DNA of 64,000 bases from Vibrio breoganii (GCF_001677275.1 NZ_CP016179.1:186001-250000); one strand, 5' to 3'. Positions 24,522-33,593 are shown, counted from the stretch's first letter. Notes: generated by a model from the letters alone, not told the origin. Translations and numbers: made by a program.

Positions 24522-25898
24522 TCATGCGACTAATTCGCACTCTGTTAATGTCTCGTTTCCGAGCGTGTAACTAGAGCCTAAGTCGGTCAGTCCCGACTTT
24601 TCATAGCGGTCTGTCCGCGCTAGCAAGATTTCACGCACCTTTTTATAAGGCGTGAAAAGACTTATCTCGGGGTCTTCGTTCCTTGCTAACACGTTTCTCG
24701 CAGCATTGTGGTCAGCCTGCACAACATCCCCGTTCTCACGATGAAATCTATCACCCTTCCGCGTGCCGACAAGCAACCCGTGGCAGAATGAGTCCATTTG
24801 CGATGTGTATGCAGCATTAACCACTTGCAACGTAGAACATCTACGTTGAGATACGGTGGAAAGTGCGTCAGCCAAAATACCTTTAGTCCAAGTATTTAAG
24901 CGTCTGTTTGTGTTTTTACCGTAGTTACGCGATGACTGGATTGGTGAGGTTAGATCTTCACACACAATCAAACCTGCTTTATCAACGAGCCTGTGAGCAC
25001 CAGTGTAGATAACGGTTTTTAACTTCGATTTCTGGCGGTCTTGGCGCTTATCCAACTTCTTACGACCAAGATTGTTCTTGAGGATGTTCTGACGCTTATG
25101 TGGCTTTTTGTTAGCCACTGAGCGTAGCTTATTCCTGTTTTTGTACTTTTGATTTAGGTAATCTGACTCACTAGAAATCAACTTACCTAAACCCTCACCA
25201 AATGAGTCACCATCCGAATCAACAAAAGCTTCTGTGAAGCCTTTATCAACACCGACAGTTTCAGTACCACAATTTTCTACAACCTCAATCTCGTACTGTG
25301 AGTGAACCTCTACATCACCGTCCTTTAAGATGATGCGAAGTGTGCCTTTTGGGGCAAACTCCATTGTGGTATTTAAGGGGATTTGGATGGTTTTTCGTGG
25401 TACTAAGCTTGGAACTTTAAGCCAGCATTGTCCGTTCAGCTCAAAGGTCTTGCACATATCAGCACGAACGATGATTTGGTTGTGAGTGTGGTTTACGCCA
25501 TGCTTGAAGTGCTTGCGCATCTGACGGCGCAAGAAGTTATCTTCCATCCATTTATCACACTTCAGTAACGTGTAGAGTCGCTTTAACTCTTGTTTACAAG
25601 ATGTGCGCTCGCGGATGGCTTTTTTAACTTTTTCCTTGGCAGCTTCACGGTATGCTTTAATGTCACTCACAGCATCACGAAGTGTTTCTTTCCAAGGGTT
25701 GGCAGGCACTTTGAAATCAACACCTAGCTTTAACCATAAGTCCCGAATCTCACGATCACGTAAACCTACTCCGTTGATAGAGCCATACTCTCGCCACACC
25801 TTACTGCGAACAACGCCAAGTAGAGCAGCTTGCTTTTCAAGTTGCTCATACTTAGAGTCGTTCAATGTTTTACAGTGGTGGATTCGGGTTAGTTTCAC
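24522..25898 (-). CDS. tnpB: IS607-type TnpB without zinc ribbon
   Basis: The 458-residue protein keeps the RuvC residues: Asp in VGVDKGFTEAFVDSDGD, Glu in LIVCEDLTSPIQ and Asp in VVQADHNAARNVLAR. The place of the usual CxxC...CxxC zinc ribbon reads AAYTSQMDSFCHG and RKGDRFHRENGD with a single Cys, so this is a ribbon-less TnpB subgroup found with IS607 transposases. Its GTGA/ATGA start overlaps the tnpA stop by 4 bases. It is expected to be an RNA-guided DNA nuclease using RNA from the adjacent end. Confidence 0.9.
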   Translation of the reverse strand: MKLTRIHHCKTLNDSKYEQLEKQAALLGVVRSKVWREYGSINGVGLRDREIRDLWLKLGVDFKVPANPWKETLRDAVSDIKAYREAAKEKVKKAIRERTSCKQELKRLYTLLKCDKWMEDNFLRRQMRKHFKHGVNHTHNQIIVRADMCKTFELNGQCWLKVPSLVPRKTIQIPLNTTMEFAPKGTLRIILKDGDVEVHSQYEIEVVENCGTETVGVDKGFTEAFVDSDGDSFGEGLGKLISSESDYLNQKYKNRNKLRSVANKKPHKRQNILKNNLGRKKLDKRQDRQKSKLKTVIYTGAHRLVDKAGLIVCEDLTSPIQSSRNYGKNTNRRLNTWTKGILADALSTVSQRRCSTLQVVNAAYTSQMDSFCHGLLVGTRKGDRFHRENGDVVQADHNAARNVLARNEDPEISLFTPYKKVREILLARTDRYEKSGLTDLGSSYTLGNETLTECELVA

Positions 25899-26500
25899 TT
25901 ATCTTCCTTTGTTTCAACTAGCTTTTTAACCTTGTCTTTATATTTTCTAAGTCCATAAAGGCGTGAAGAAAAGCAATGAATAATTGCTAGTAGATCTTGA
26001 GTTACTTCTTCTGCTGGCGATAAGGATTCTTGGTTCATAATCACCACTTCACATCCATGCCTTTCAGCAAAAGCCTCAAACCACTCAAAGCCAAAGCGCA
26101 CTAGACGATCTTTATGAGCAATCACCAACAAAGAAACCTTGCCCATTTCGATATCAAGAAACAGTTTATTGAACTTCTTGCGTTTATAATTAAGTCCACT
26201 ACCTGTTTCTGATAACCACTCATCAACAGCGTATCCATTCGCTGAACAGAACTTCTCTAACGCATCAATCTGGTTTTTAAGATCAGGTTTTTGAGCGGCA
26301 CTTGAAACCCTGCTATATACAACTATTGAAGATTTATCCTTTTGTGCTTTTACACCTATGTACTCAAGGTATTGCTCGTGAGTGTAGTATCTTCTGTTCT
26401 TTGGGTTTCTCTTGGCAATAAGTACCCCAGTAGCGTCCCACCTCTGAAGGGTCTTTACAGACTTACCTATGATTTTTCCGAACTGTGCAGGTGAGTACAT
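25895..26500 (-). CDS. tnpA: IS607 serine transposase TnpA
   Basis: An N-terminal MerR-like HTH (FGKIIGKSVKTLQRWDATG, then RRYYTHEQYLEYIG) is followed by a serine-recombinase domain: VVYSRVSSAAQKPDLKNQ with the nucleophile Ser in YSRVSS, and LVIAHKDRLVRFGFEWFE with the conserved DRLxRFGF. The 201-residue length is standard for IS607 TnpA. It excises the element as a double-stranded circle and inserts it with little target preference. Confidence 0.95.
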   Translation of the reverse strand: MYSPAQFGKIIGKSVKTLQRWDATGVLIAKRNPKNRRYYTHEQYLEYIGVKAQKDKSSIVVYSRVSSAAQKPDLKNQIDALEKFCSANGYAVDEWLSETGSGLNYKRKKFNKLFLDIEMGKVSLLVIAHKDRLVRFGFEWFEAFAERHGCEVVIMNQESLSPAEEVTQDLLAIIHCFSSRLYGLRKYKDKVKKLVETKEDK

Positions 26501-27133
26501 TTAAACAACCACTAAAGACTTGAAATCATCAAGAGTCATATCTGCAAAAATCGAATCATCGTCGAAGATATACTCACCGTCATCTGCAACACCACGAATT
26601 TCACACATGTAACTACTAACATCGATGCCGAAACTCCCAAAGCGACAAACAATGTCCTGACACACATCATCTAATTCAGGGTCTTCTAGGTGATCAACGA
26701 TTCCGCAAAAGATTAATTCATTGATATCTTCACAATCTTCTTTGTACCTATCAGGTACAGATAACCCATGCAACTCAATGAGTTGATTTAGTTTTTCAGA
26801 ACAAGCGTCACCAAACACCTCGTATAGCTTCTGCTCGTATGATTCACAAGCCATTCCACTACCAGAAGTAAAGGTGCAAACACTGTTACCTGTATTTGAA
26901 TTAATAAAATCTTTGTAAGTTTTGCACTTCTCTGATGCAAGTTGTCCAGTTCTAACAGGATGAGTAGAACAGTCATAGCCAACATCAACTACTTCAGTAT
27001 CAACAAATTCACATTTAGACCATGTCTTGTAAACCCAAAAACAGAACTTTCTGTAAAACCCATCCTTGTTATCAGGGGATGTGAAACTTTCCATTTCGGA
27101 TTCAAGTTTTCGAAGGCTTGTTGCTAAGTCCAT
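26501..27133 (-). CDS. IS607 passenger protein, 210 aa, unknown
   Basis: The stop TAA touches the tnpA start ATG, and the gene lies inside the inverted repeats, so it travels with the element and is co-transcribed with the transposase. The protein is acidic, cysteine-rich for a cytoplasmic protein (over ten Cys, such as KFCFWVYKTWSKCEF, DVGYDCSTHP, DVCQDIVCRF) and has no signal peptide. It is not a known IS607 component. It could modulate transposition, TnpB, or the host, but nothing in the sequence decides this. Confidence 0.7.
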   Translation of the reverse strand: MDLATSLRKLESEMESFTSPDNKDGFYRKFCFWVYKTWSKCEFVDTEVVDVGYDCSTHPVRTGQLASEKCKTYKDFINSNTGNSVCTFTSGSGMACESYEQKLYEVFGDACSEKLNQLIELHGLSVPDRYKEDCEDINELIFCGIVDHLEDPELDDVCQDIVCRFGSFGIDVSSYMCEIRGVADDGEYIFDDDSIFADMTLDDFKSLVVV

Positions 27134-27199
27134 ACATTGAACTCCAAACTTAAATTAGATGCCTATTATAAGTATACTTGACCACTTTTGTCTATGTTT

Positions 27200-27333
27200 T
27201 TACTTGTAGCATATTACTCCTTTTGTAGATTTCTCTATCGTTAAAGTAGAAGCGAATTGCTTCGACGAAAGGAGTAGTTAAAAGCGAATTGCTAACGCAT
27301 TTTGTTGTGTTGGTAAATTGTCGAAACTCTCAA
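27200..27333. other. Intergenic stretch with two AGCGAATTGCT copies
   Basis: AAGCGAATTGCT occurs near 27250 and again near 27280, the first extended to a GAAGC/GCTTC hairpin. They could be operators or part of the IS607 target context. Nothing else was recognised. Confidence 0.35.
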
Positions 27334-27876
27334 TTACCAGTCTCTCGGGTCTCTTGATTCGCCAAATTCTTTGCCCACGTGAAACCATAGATCGGAGTCG
27401 TGGTGACGGCCCCCTCTTGTGAGTCTGATTTCTGGTGTCTTGCCCATGTACAACGTTAATTCTTTAAAGCTGGTTCCCTTTGCGTGTCTAAACTCGACTT
27501 TTGATATCTTGTCGAAAGGCACTACGATGTAGTCCTTACCAAAGCAAGAGATTCCAATGATTTCGGTGCTGTTGAAGAGAACGATATTAGTGCGCTGAGC
27601 AATAGTGATTAGCGGCGCTATAATCACGCCAATCGCAAGAAAACCATAGGCAAATCCACCAATAAGTTCTAGGTGGTTGGAATACATTTCAACCCCAATC
27701 AGTGCAAGTACCCAAAGCACTAAATAGTCGATTAATGCTATGTGGAGCTTCTCTTTGACTCTAGTATGTTGGTGCCAGAGTTTGCGTATTCTGAATTGAA
27801 TATGAGTGCAGTACAGCACCACCATTGCAGTGATTAGCAGGGCGATGCTATTAACGGTACCAAACGATACAGCCAC
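27334..27876 (-). CDS. Membrane protein with PH-like domain, 180 aa
   Basis: Three hydrophobic segments (residues 8-24, 48-63, 70-92) are followed by a soluble domain whose strand pattern (NIVLFNSTEIIGISCFGKDY then VVPFDKISKVEFRHAKG) looks like the bacterial PH/YdbT-type fold: VPxxxIxxVE. The domain would face the cytoplasm. Its start is one base from the end of the upstream gene. Function unknown. Confidence 0.6.
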   Translation of the reverse strand: MAVSFGTVNSIALLITAMVVLYCTHIQFRIRKLWHQHTRVKEKLHIALIDYLVLWVLALIGVEMYSNHLELIGGFAYGFLAIGVIIAPLITIAQRTNIVLFNSTEIIGISCFGKDYIVVPFDKISKVEFRHAKGTSFKELTLYMGKTPEIRLTRGGRHHDSDLWFHVGKEFGESRDPRDW

Positions 27877-27877
27877 T

Positions 27878-28498
27878 CTACGCAGCTTCTAGTTGTTCTA
27901 TGCTGTGCATCGTCAGGTCGAGCATTGACTTGATATCTGTGAGGTTTGCAGAGCCTGTGTCGGCCTCTAGTCTAGATTCAAGTAATGAGCTGCACTGGTA
28001 GAGAGAATCCAATCCTCGATCCAATTCTTTGCTTTCCAGTTGTTGGATGGCGTTACGGTGCAGTTCGTGCACTTTTCTAATGAGATCTTCAAATCTAAAG
28101 AGTGAAGCGGTGCCGCCTGTGCTTAAGGTGTAGAAATCATTATTCGCAATTTGGTTTGTCTGTAGGCAGAGGAAGTCAATTGCTCGACCTTCAAAAATAA
28201 CCGTATCCGCCTTTGTGAGCGTTAGCTTTAGGTCGTTAGTGAAGGTAGCAACAACATCAGCACAATCCGTAGATAGCGCTGGCTCAAATGATCGAGCTGT
28301 ATAGTCGGTCATCTTTTCAATGCTAGTTAGTGTGGAATCAATGCTCTCGATGATGCTCTCAGCAATAATTTGGACCAAGAAAATGTCCCAGTGCTTGCCT
28401 TCCTGGCTAATGAAGTATTTTTGCTCGTCTTTCTTATTGTCAGGAAAGTGAATAAGCAGTGTTTGGTCAACGCAGGCAGTCATTATCAATTCTCGCAA
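27878..28498 (-). CDS. Hypothetical protein, 206 aa
   Basis: A mostly helical cytoplasmic protein with a mixed N-terminal 60 residues (MTACVDQTLLIHFPDNKKDE); internal Met at residue 6 may be the start. It ends one base before the PH-like membrane gene starts, so the two form an operon. Family not recognised. Confidence 0.6.
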   Translation of the reverse strand: MRELIMTACVDQTLLIHFPDNKKDEQKYFISQEGKHWDIFLVQIIAESIIESIDSTLTSIEKMTDYTARSFEPALSTDCADVVATFTNDLKLTLTKADTVIFEGRAIDFLCLQTNQIANNDFYTLSTGGTASLFRFEDLIRKVHELHRNAIQQLESKELDRGLDSLYQCSSLLESRLEADTGSANLTDIKSMLDLTMHSIEQLEAA

Positions 28499-28599
28499 TC
28501 AAGTTCTATATACAGGTATAACGGCATTGCGAGAGGGGTTTGACTCAACTTGCGTTACGATTTGGGATGGACATCGAAAATCAAAATAGGGATGAAAAA

Positions 28600-28633
28600 A
28601 CACCTCCGCTATCAAAAAATGATGGGGAGGTGT
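28600..28633 (-). terminator. Terminator of the 341-aa lipoprotein gene
   Basis: ACACCTCC and GGAGGTGT arms; read on the minus strand they are followed by TTTTTTC. Confidence 0.8.
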
Positions 28634-28638
28634 TAGGT

Positions 28639-29664
28639 TTAGTAAACAATACGTGAACTAGAGTAGTAATCCATGTTCCAGTTGTTTTTGTATTTCACTC
28701 CACGGTCGATTCTTTCTTTAAAGAGGCCGTAGCTCATGGGGTATGGTTCATAGGGGGTCATTAGCGTTTCTTCGGGCATCACATATGAAATGTGATGGCG
28801 AAGTCTGCCGTTGACCAGTGTTGACGCTGAACCGTAAGCTTGAACTACTGCTACTACCTGGTCGGTAGTCTTGTAATGAATAATCATGTCAGGTGCAAAG
28901 TACAGACGAACTGTTGTCTTATCCTTAATCATCTGTTCCGCTACTGTAGCGTTCACATAGATTCGGTCGGAATGATCATTTTTGCTCGATGGGTTCATCT
29001 TGTGAATGTCATTCAACGTGTAAAAATGATGCCTATCTTGATAGCTCGCTTTGTAGAGGTTTCCTACGTTTGAGCGCTTGTCATCAGACAATTGCTTGCG
29101 GGCTTTGAAGAAGGTGGATTTTCCGTATTCACTGTCAATAACCTCGGGTTTATCACTTAGCGAAGCAAGAGCAAACATATCAATAAAGGTCGCACTGTAT
29201 GTGTTGTTTCTTGGGTGCTCCCTATAAGGTATGTAGGTCTCGCTAATAATTTCAGCTTTTAAGTTTCTAGGTGAAAGCAAGCTCAGTTCGAAATCACTTT
29301 CAATCGCCCCAGTATCGTTAAGATATAAGGTGTTGAATGAGATGACGAATGCCTTAATGTTCGAGTTATACATCTCTCGGGTCAGCACGACATCTTTATA
29401 GAAAAAATGAGGTTGCTGGTAAGTAGTAGTCACATGTTTGAGGCCGCCTTCTCGGATATGTCTTCTGAATTCAGTTTGGTTGATAGACCAAAACGTGTCG
29501 GGATCTATATCGTCGATTTGAGCCTGCAACTCATTGTAAGCAAGAACATTTTCTTTAGTGAATGGCTGAGCGTTATCCATAAAATAGCGATCAGCTTCGT
29601 GATAATTGACGCATCCACTAAGCATTGTTAAGCAAAAAATTGCGGTTATTAGAGTTTTAAGCAT
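28639..29664 (-). CDS. Lipoprotein, 341 aa, unknown
   Basis: The start is ATG 29664 with AGGAA upstream; the frame open to 29736 has no site. The lipobox LSGC follows MLKTLITAIFCLTM, giving acylation at Cys18. The mature protein is rich in aromatic and charged residues without known motif. It contains strand-like segments around residues 70-130 and a Tyr-rich C-terminus (KYKNNWNMDYYSSSRIVY). Anchoring in the outer membrane is expected. Family not recognised. Confidence 0.65.
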   Translation of the reverse strand: MLKTLITAIFCLTMLSGCVNYHEADRYFMDNAQPFTKENVLAYNELQAQIDDIDPDTFWSINQTEFRRHIREGGLKHVTTTYQQPHFFYKDVVLTREMYNSNIKAFVISFNTLYLNDTGAIESDFELSLLSPRNLKAEIISETYIPYREHPRNNTYSATFIDMFALASLSDKPEVIDSEYGKSTFFKARKQLSDDKRSNVGNLYKASYQDRHHFYTLNDIHKMNPSSKNDHSDRIYVNATVAEQMIKDKTTVRLYFAPDMIIHYKTTDQVVAVVQAYGSASTLVNGRLRHHISYVMPEETLMTPYEPYPMSYGLFKERIDRGVKYKNNWNMDYYSSSRIVY

Positions 29665-29741
29665 GTTGAAATTCCTATTGGGTAAGTTGCCTTGGATGAA
29701 AGTATGTGCGCTCAAAACCTGATGGTTTGAGCGCAATAGTG

Positions 29742-29990
29742 TTAGAGGTTGGTGCTATCTCTGCCTGGTCTCAGGTAGAGATAAGTCAGGATTGGTGGAG
29801 CAATGCTAATTACCATTGCTATCTTCAGAACCAGTTCACTAGCCCAAGAGGTGAACTCTGGATTAATGGTCTCTGGCATTAAGAAAACACCTCCTAGTGC
29901 GCCTGCACATAGGAAAGCCGAAATCTTGATGCAGAAATTAAATACTGCATGCACGGCACCCGCTAACGGAATAGTCTTTCTTGTATACAT
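29742..29990 (-). CDS. Small two-pass membrane protein, 82 aa
   Basis: Two hydrophobic segments (residues 13-37 and 52-71) separated by a short loop with MPETINPEFTSW. This is a typical small inner-membrane protein; function unknown. It lies upstream of the lipoprotein gene on the same strand, separated by a GCGCTCAAA inverted repeat at 29708-29734. Confidence 0.55.
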   Translation of the reverse strand: MYTRKTIPLAGAVHAVFNFCIKISAFLCAGALGGVFLMPETINPEFTSWASELVLKIAMVISIAPPILTYLYLRPGRDSTNL

Positions 29991-30162
29991 ATATATTCGT
30001 CCTTATGTGCGTTGAAGCACGTCTATAACATCGCTGAATGCGAGGTTTTCAGAACTATGTATGGGTGTTTGCTGGCGGTTAGGTGGGGGTTGATATTCGT
30101 TTGTGCGCGGAGATATTTCTGGGCGTTAATGTCGGTTCGTAGTGGTACTCAATCAATAAATA

Positions 30163-30456
30163 ATGAGTGCGGTAAATATGAAACAGACATTTGCAACTAA
30201 GAGCATTAGTGTCCAGACTTTTTCACCTACAGGTGAGTTGTATAGCATCGAGTTGGTGGTTGTTGATGCTGACTTGCCAGATTTGGCTAGAGTCAAACTA
30301 TTGATGGCGTGTGAGCAGGGTCTTGGCCGCCCAGGCGTTATGATTCGAATCACTTTTGATAGCTCAGTAAGTAGTGATTTTAGGGGGTTCCATGCCGCAG
30401 AAATATGGGTTAATTCTACTTTTGACTACTACAGAGCTAAGCGCAATGAACGTTAG
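30163..30456 (+). CDS. Hypothetical protein, 97 aa
   Basis: Start is either ATG 30163 or ATG 30178; neither has a good ribosome-binding site. The protein begins with MKQTFATKSISVQTFSPTGE and has strand-rich sequence with an acidic turn DADLPDLARVK. It overlaps the end of the convergent outer-membrane-type gene by 4 bases. Family not recognised. Confidence 0.5.
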   Translation: MSAVNMKQTFATKSISVQTFSPTGELYSIELVVVDADLPDLARVKLLMACEQGLGRPGVMIRITFDSSVSSDFRGFHAAEIWVNSTFDYYRAKRNER

Positions 30457-30917
30457 AACTGAATACTCAGCGCTGTCATGATGACGTTGACGCACCACGT
30501 CGTTTTTAGCGTTATGTTTTCGGTGGGATGAAGGTTAAGAGCCAGTCCGGCCAGTGGTAATACTGGTCCAATAGTGAAGTTTTTAGCCGTTCCGTTTTTG
30601 AACGGCTCTTCTGCTTTATAGCCAAGTGCGCCACCGAGTGCGAATCCAAAGTCCATCCATTTGTTTTCATGGATCTTAGGGTTCCAGAATGCATATAGGG
30701 CAGGATTGTTGTAGCTGTTCTTATGTGTGTAGATTACAGCTACATCTTTATATCCGATGCCGATACTTGGGTTCCACTCGTTTTCCTCTACATCGGTAAG
30801 TAGGTGGAATGATCTCGCGCCAAGGATAAGCTCAAAGTCTTCGATGTTGGTATCTGCAAAGGCTGTTGTTGAGATTGATGTCAGGGTTAAGATAAATAGC
30901 AAAGATAGTTTATTCAT
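30453..30917 (-). CDS. Exported beta-barrel-like protein, 154 aa
   Basis: The signal peptide MNKLSLLFILTLTSISTTAFA is cleaved before DTNIEDFELILGARSFHLL. Alternating strands ending in a C-terminal Phe (ALSIQF) and the pattern of GIGYKDVAVIYTHKNS fit a small outer-membrane barrel of the PagP/PagL-like size. An enzymatic motif is not obvious. Similar proteins occur in vibriophage and plasmid DNA. Function unknown. Confidence 0.6.
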   Translation of the reverse strand: MNKLSLLFILTLTSISTTAFADTNIEDFELILGARSFHLLTDVEENEWNPSIGIGYKDVAVIYTHKNSYNNPALYAFWNPKIHENKWMDFGFALGGALGYKAEEPFKNGTAKNFTIGPVLPLAGLALNLHPTENITLKTTWCVNVIMTALSIQF

Positions 30918-31045
30918 GCGTTGATTACCGTTGGCTGATGAGTGTCAACGGTGTAAATCAACGAAGGGAATTTTTGTGCTGGTGTTGTGTTCTTAAATTG
31001 AGAAAGAAAATGTTTTCACATCAAAGAGCTCTTTTTTTCTTCGGC

Positions 31046-31591
31046 CTAGAACAGTTCGTCTTCTAATGGAGTAGGGCTTCCATGTTCTATATCTATGGTT
31101 TGAGCCTCGATTTCGCTCCACTCGAAGTTATCAGGGGTTGGTTTGGTGTTGCCTTTTGAGCTCACGGCATAATCTCGCGAAAACTCCAACATGTTACCTT
31201 TCCCGCGGATAAAGAGGCTTCCTCGAGTAATAGTCATGTGACTCCATTGGCTCAAGGTCTCTGTCAGTCTTTTCTCAGTTCTCATGGCGCCAGGTTCACA
31301 TAGCAGTTTACTGCCACCTAAATGGGTGAATCGCATGGACTTCCCATTAACTTCTGCGTGCCCTGAGATCGTGTTGCACCCTGTATTTCCTGATACCTCA
31401 AGAGCGTGGTCAATATTGATTTCTGGAATGGTAGATTGGCCACTTATGATCTGATAATTGACGCTGACAAGAGTCCACTGACCTGCGAGTGATTGTGTGG
31501 CGACGTTATCGTTCTGAGCTGACGTGCTCATTGAAAATGCTAGGGTGCACAAGTAAAGATTGTATCGAGCTAGGCGGTTGATAGAGAGCAT
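31046..31591 (-). CDS. META-domain (HslJ-like) exported protein
   Basis: The N-terminal 25 residues form a signal peptide ending in MSTSAQ. The mature part shows the META-domain pattern: LAGQWTLVSVNYQ, VSGNTGCNTISGHAEVNG, MRFTHLGGSKLLCEPGAM and ETLSQWSHMTITRGSLFIRG, comparable to HslJ (GxxGCNxxxGxY, TxxxCP). META proteins are periplasmic or lipoproteins of unclear role, linked to envelope stress and novobiocin resistance. The two Cys may form a disulfide. Confidence 0.85.
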   Translation of the reverse strand: MLSINRLARYNLYLCTLAFSMSTSAQNDNVATQSLAGQWTLVSVNYQIISGQSTIPEINIDHALEVSGNTGCNTISGHAEVNGKSMRFTHLGGSKLLCEPGAMRTEKRLTETLSQWSHMTITRGSLFIRGKGNMLEFSRDYAVSSKGNTKPTPDNFEWSEIEAQTIDIEHGSPTPLEDELF

Positions 31592-31761
31592 GATTTTGAC
31601 TGGTTTGTTTAAGATTGGCGCCAGTTTGATTTTCTAGAGGTGAGAAGTCGAAGTGGGTCCAATTTAATGCGAGACGTCTCGAAAAATCGGCTCTCATGCG
31701 GTCGAGCAAGGCTAGTTTTCAGTAATGATACTGCCTCTTTGTATTGTTTAATGAGCTGTCT

Positions 31762-32616
31762 ATGTACAACGCACCTATCAGTCAGTATTTCCATCACAAC
31801 TGCTATCAGCGCAAGAATGCCGCAAGCTCTGTTAGAAGGTTGATAAAGCATAATCTTCGCACGCTGGCTCTATCGGATGCTTCGTTTTCAAAGTTAATTC
31901 AACTGCTGGTGGCTGAGGGTCATTCTCCAAACCATGCTGCTTTTTGTGTTGCTCGTTATAAGAAAACCCCTCCATATCAGTTGCGCTACTTGGAAGCGCA
32001 GTCGCTAATCAATATTGAAGATGAAGTTGAGTTATCGATTTCGGCAGAGCAGAAAGTGCCTTTTGTTACGCGAGTTGTTATCCCTTCCATTCTGCGAGTT
32101 ATTGAGGCAGAAGAGCAGGTTCCCGATCGGTATTCAATGTTAATCGCTGCATTGCAGGCAGAGTACCGTGAGGTAGAAGGTTTTCTACCTAAGGTAATTA
32201 GCGAATACAAGGTTTACGACCATGCGGCGGTGAAGGAAATCGTCTATCGCGTCTATCCTGCACTACGACTCAAGTTACCTTTGGAGGTCGGTATTGGGGA
32301 TCGAATTCAAGCCGGTCTTCAAGATAATGGTTTGATGGAATATCAGGTTAACGCTTACTTGGGCATACACTGCGGCAGTCTTCGCTATTTGGCTAATTCG
32401 ATGCGCTCACCATTAAGGTTCAACGAATCGGGTTTTGCTACAACGTTGATGTCTGAGGGTGACCGCTTGTGGGCGGCGCGTCGATACCTTAAGCGATTGT
32501 CTAAGTATAAAAAATCAAAATGTCGCGACACTAAATGCTCTGGCGGTGCAGAGAAAAGTCGATGTCGTAAGTTGGCTACTAAGATGCTTCGGGAAGACTC
32601 TGCTGTAGAGATTTAA
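31762..32616 (+). CDS. ProQ/FinO-domain RNA-binding protein
   Basis: The start is ATG 31762 (TTG 31744 is an alternative). Residues 160-265 follow the ProQ/FinO domain: VYRVYPALRLKLPLEVGIGD then RIQAGLQDNGLMEYQVNAY, HCGSLRYLANSMRSPLRFNE and a following helix with ERxxAxxxL-like DRLWAARRYL. The N-terminal 130 residues repeat a similar helical layout (LSKLIQLLVAEGHSPNHAAF). A basic Cys-containing tail ends the protein. These proteins bind structured RNAs; FinO controls F-plasmid conjugation, others are global sRNA chaperones. Here a plasmid-type regulator is plausible. Confidence 0.7.
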   Translation: MYNAPISQYFHHNCYQRKNAASSVRRLIKHNLRTLALSDASFSKLIQLLVAEGHSPNHAAFCVARYKKTPPYQLRYLEAQSLINIEDEVELSISAEQKVPFVTRVVIPSILRVIEAEEQVPDRYSMLIAALQAEYREVEGFLPKVISEYKVYDHAAVKEIVYRVYPALRLKLPLEVGIGDRIQAGLQDNGLMEYQVNAYLGIHCGSLRYLANSMRSPLRFNESGFATTLMSEGDRLWAARRYLKRLSKYKKSKCRDTKCSGGAEKSRCRKLATKMLREDSAVEI

Positions 32617-32768
32617 TTGCTGAAGTGCTGTGTATTCTGTTGTGAGAAAAGGATTGTAGTATCAATGAGTCGTAAAATTCTAGGTTTAGCACTGGTGTAT
32701 GTACGTTCAGATTCTAGTGCCCTTAATGAGCTAGGTATTTCCCGATATCTAGTTGCTCAGAAAACAGA

Positions 32769-32804
32769 AAACCACCCGGAGCCTAAAGGCGAGGGTGGTT
32801 TTTT
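32769..32804 (+). terminator. Rho-independent terminator
   Basis: AACCACCC and GGGTGGTT arms and a T run, downstream of the ProQ-like gene. A 65-codon frame in front of it (32617-32814) runs through the hairpin and is not believed. Confidence 0.85.
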
Positions 32805-32805
32805 G

Positions 32806-32976
32806 TTAACTTAAATTCAATTCATGTCTAAGCATACAGTCGAACTCTAGCTCATCTTCAAAACGTTGTTCATCGGCAATCTTTGCAGAGTTAAACGCTT
32901 TCTGTTCAATTACCTCGCTGCGTTCAGCGTCTGAGAAACGAACTAGGAAGAAGTCTTTAATATTGTTCATGTTCAT
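32806..32976 (-). CDS. Small acidic protein, 56 aa
   Basis: ATG 32976 has AAGGA at good spacing. The product, MNMNNIKDFFLVRFSDAERS through ...FDCMLRHELNLS, is helical and acidic. Short length and no family, but the ribosome-binding site and codon use support a gene. Confidence 0.55.
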   Translation of the reverse strand: MNMNNIKDFFLVRFSDAERSEVIEQKAFNSAKIADEQRFEDELEFDCMLRHELNLS

Positions 32977-33139
32977 GAGTAGTCCTTATTTCCCTGTCGG
33001 GAGAGTTATAAAGTCCAGAATTGGACAATCAGTAGGAGTACGTCCGATTGCAGTGATTTGAGCTTGTAGTTGGGATTTTCTTTCGGCTGTGGTTGGACTT
33101 TGGGGTAACTCTTTTTAAAGCCATTGGGGGTGGCAATAA

Positions 33140-33167
33140 AAAAACCCGCTTTTGAAAGCGGGTTTTG
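33140..33167. terminator. Bidirectional terminator
   Basis: AAACCCGCTTT and AAAGCGGGTTT arms flanked by A and T runs, after the convergent 135-residue gene. Confidence 0.85.
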
Positions 33168-33185
33168 TGCCAGTTACACATTAAC

Positions 33186-33593
33186 TTAACTGGTGATGGT
33201 GCTCATTGCGGCCTGTGCAACGCACAATTGGAAGTGGTCGTATGCCACTAGCTGTGCATAACGAGAGGCGTTAACCTCTTCTGCACTGCTCATGAAAATG
33301 TTCATTTCCGATAAGAGTGTGTCCTCTAGAAGATCTCGAGCTTCGTAATACTCCATCTCTTCGACACGTTTCGTTTGAACTGCTTCGCGGCCATCAAAGT
33401 ACGAATCGTTGATGTTCACTAAGGCACGCCCACTATCGTCCATTAGCAATGGAAGGTGTTGCGAGCGGCATATGCTATCGAGCACAAATGCCTTGGTTAG
33501 CTTGTGAATGTCTGGAGTTGGAAGTGGTTTGTTACGCAAGATTAACTTAGCGAACACTTCAGGCTGAGAGCCAATGATTAAGTTTTGCTGCAT
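33186..33593 (-). CDS. Hypothetical protein, 135 aa
   Basis: A helical cytoplasmic protein beginning MQQNLIIGSQPEVFAKLILR. A central acidic loop (DDSGRALVNINDSYFDGRE) precedes two long helices. The start has only a weak AGGGAT-like site. Family not recognised. Confidence 0.6.
   Translation of the reverse strand: MQQNLIIGSQPEVFAKLILRNKPLPTPDIHKLTKAFVLDSICRSQHLPLLMDDSGRALVNINDSYFDGREAVQTKRVEEMEYYEARDLLEDTLLSEMNIFMSSAEEVNASRYAQLVAYDHFQLCVAQAAMSTITS

Larger units (their letters stand above)
24504..27199 (-). mobile_element. IS607-family element with terminal inverted repeats and passenger gene
   Basis: The left end starts AAACATAGACAAATGTGATC (24504) and the right end, read inversely from 27199, starts AAACATAGACAAAAGTGGTC; 19 of 21 end bases match. 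Between them lie a serine transposase, an RNA-guided TnpB and an extra 210-residue gene, all on the minus strand with overlapping or touching stops and starts. The repeats define a 2.7-kb unit in which the extra gene is cargo. The left repeat contains the tnpB stop codon. Confidence 0.75.

Noticed and set aside
32617..32814. 65-codon frame after the ProQ-like gene
   Set aside because: It has no ribosome-binding site and reads through a clear terminator hairpin.
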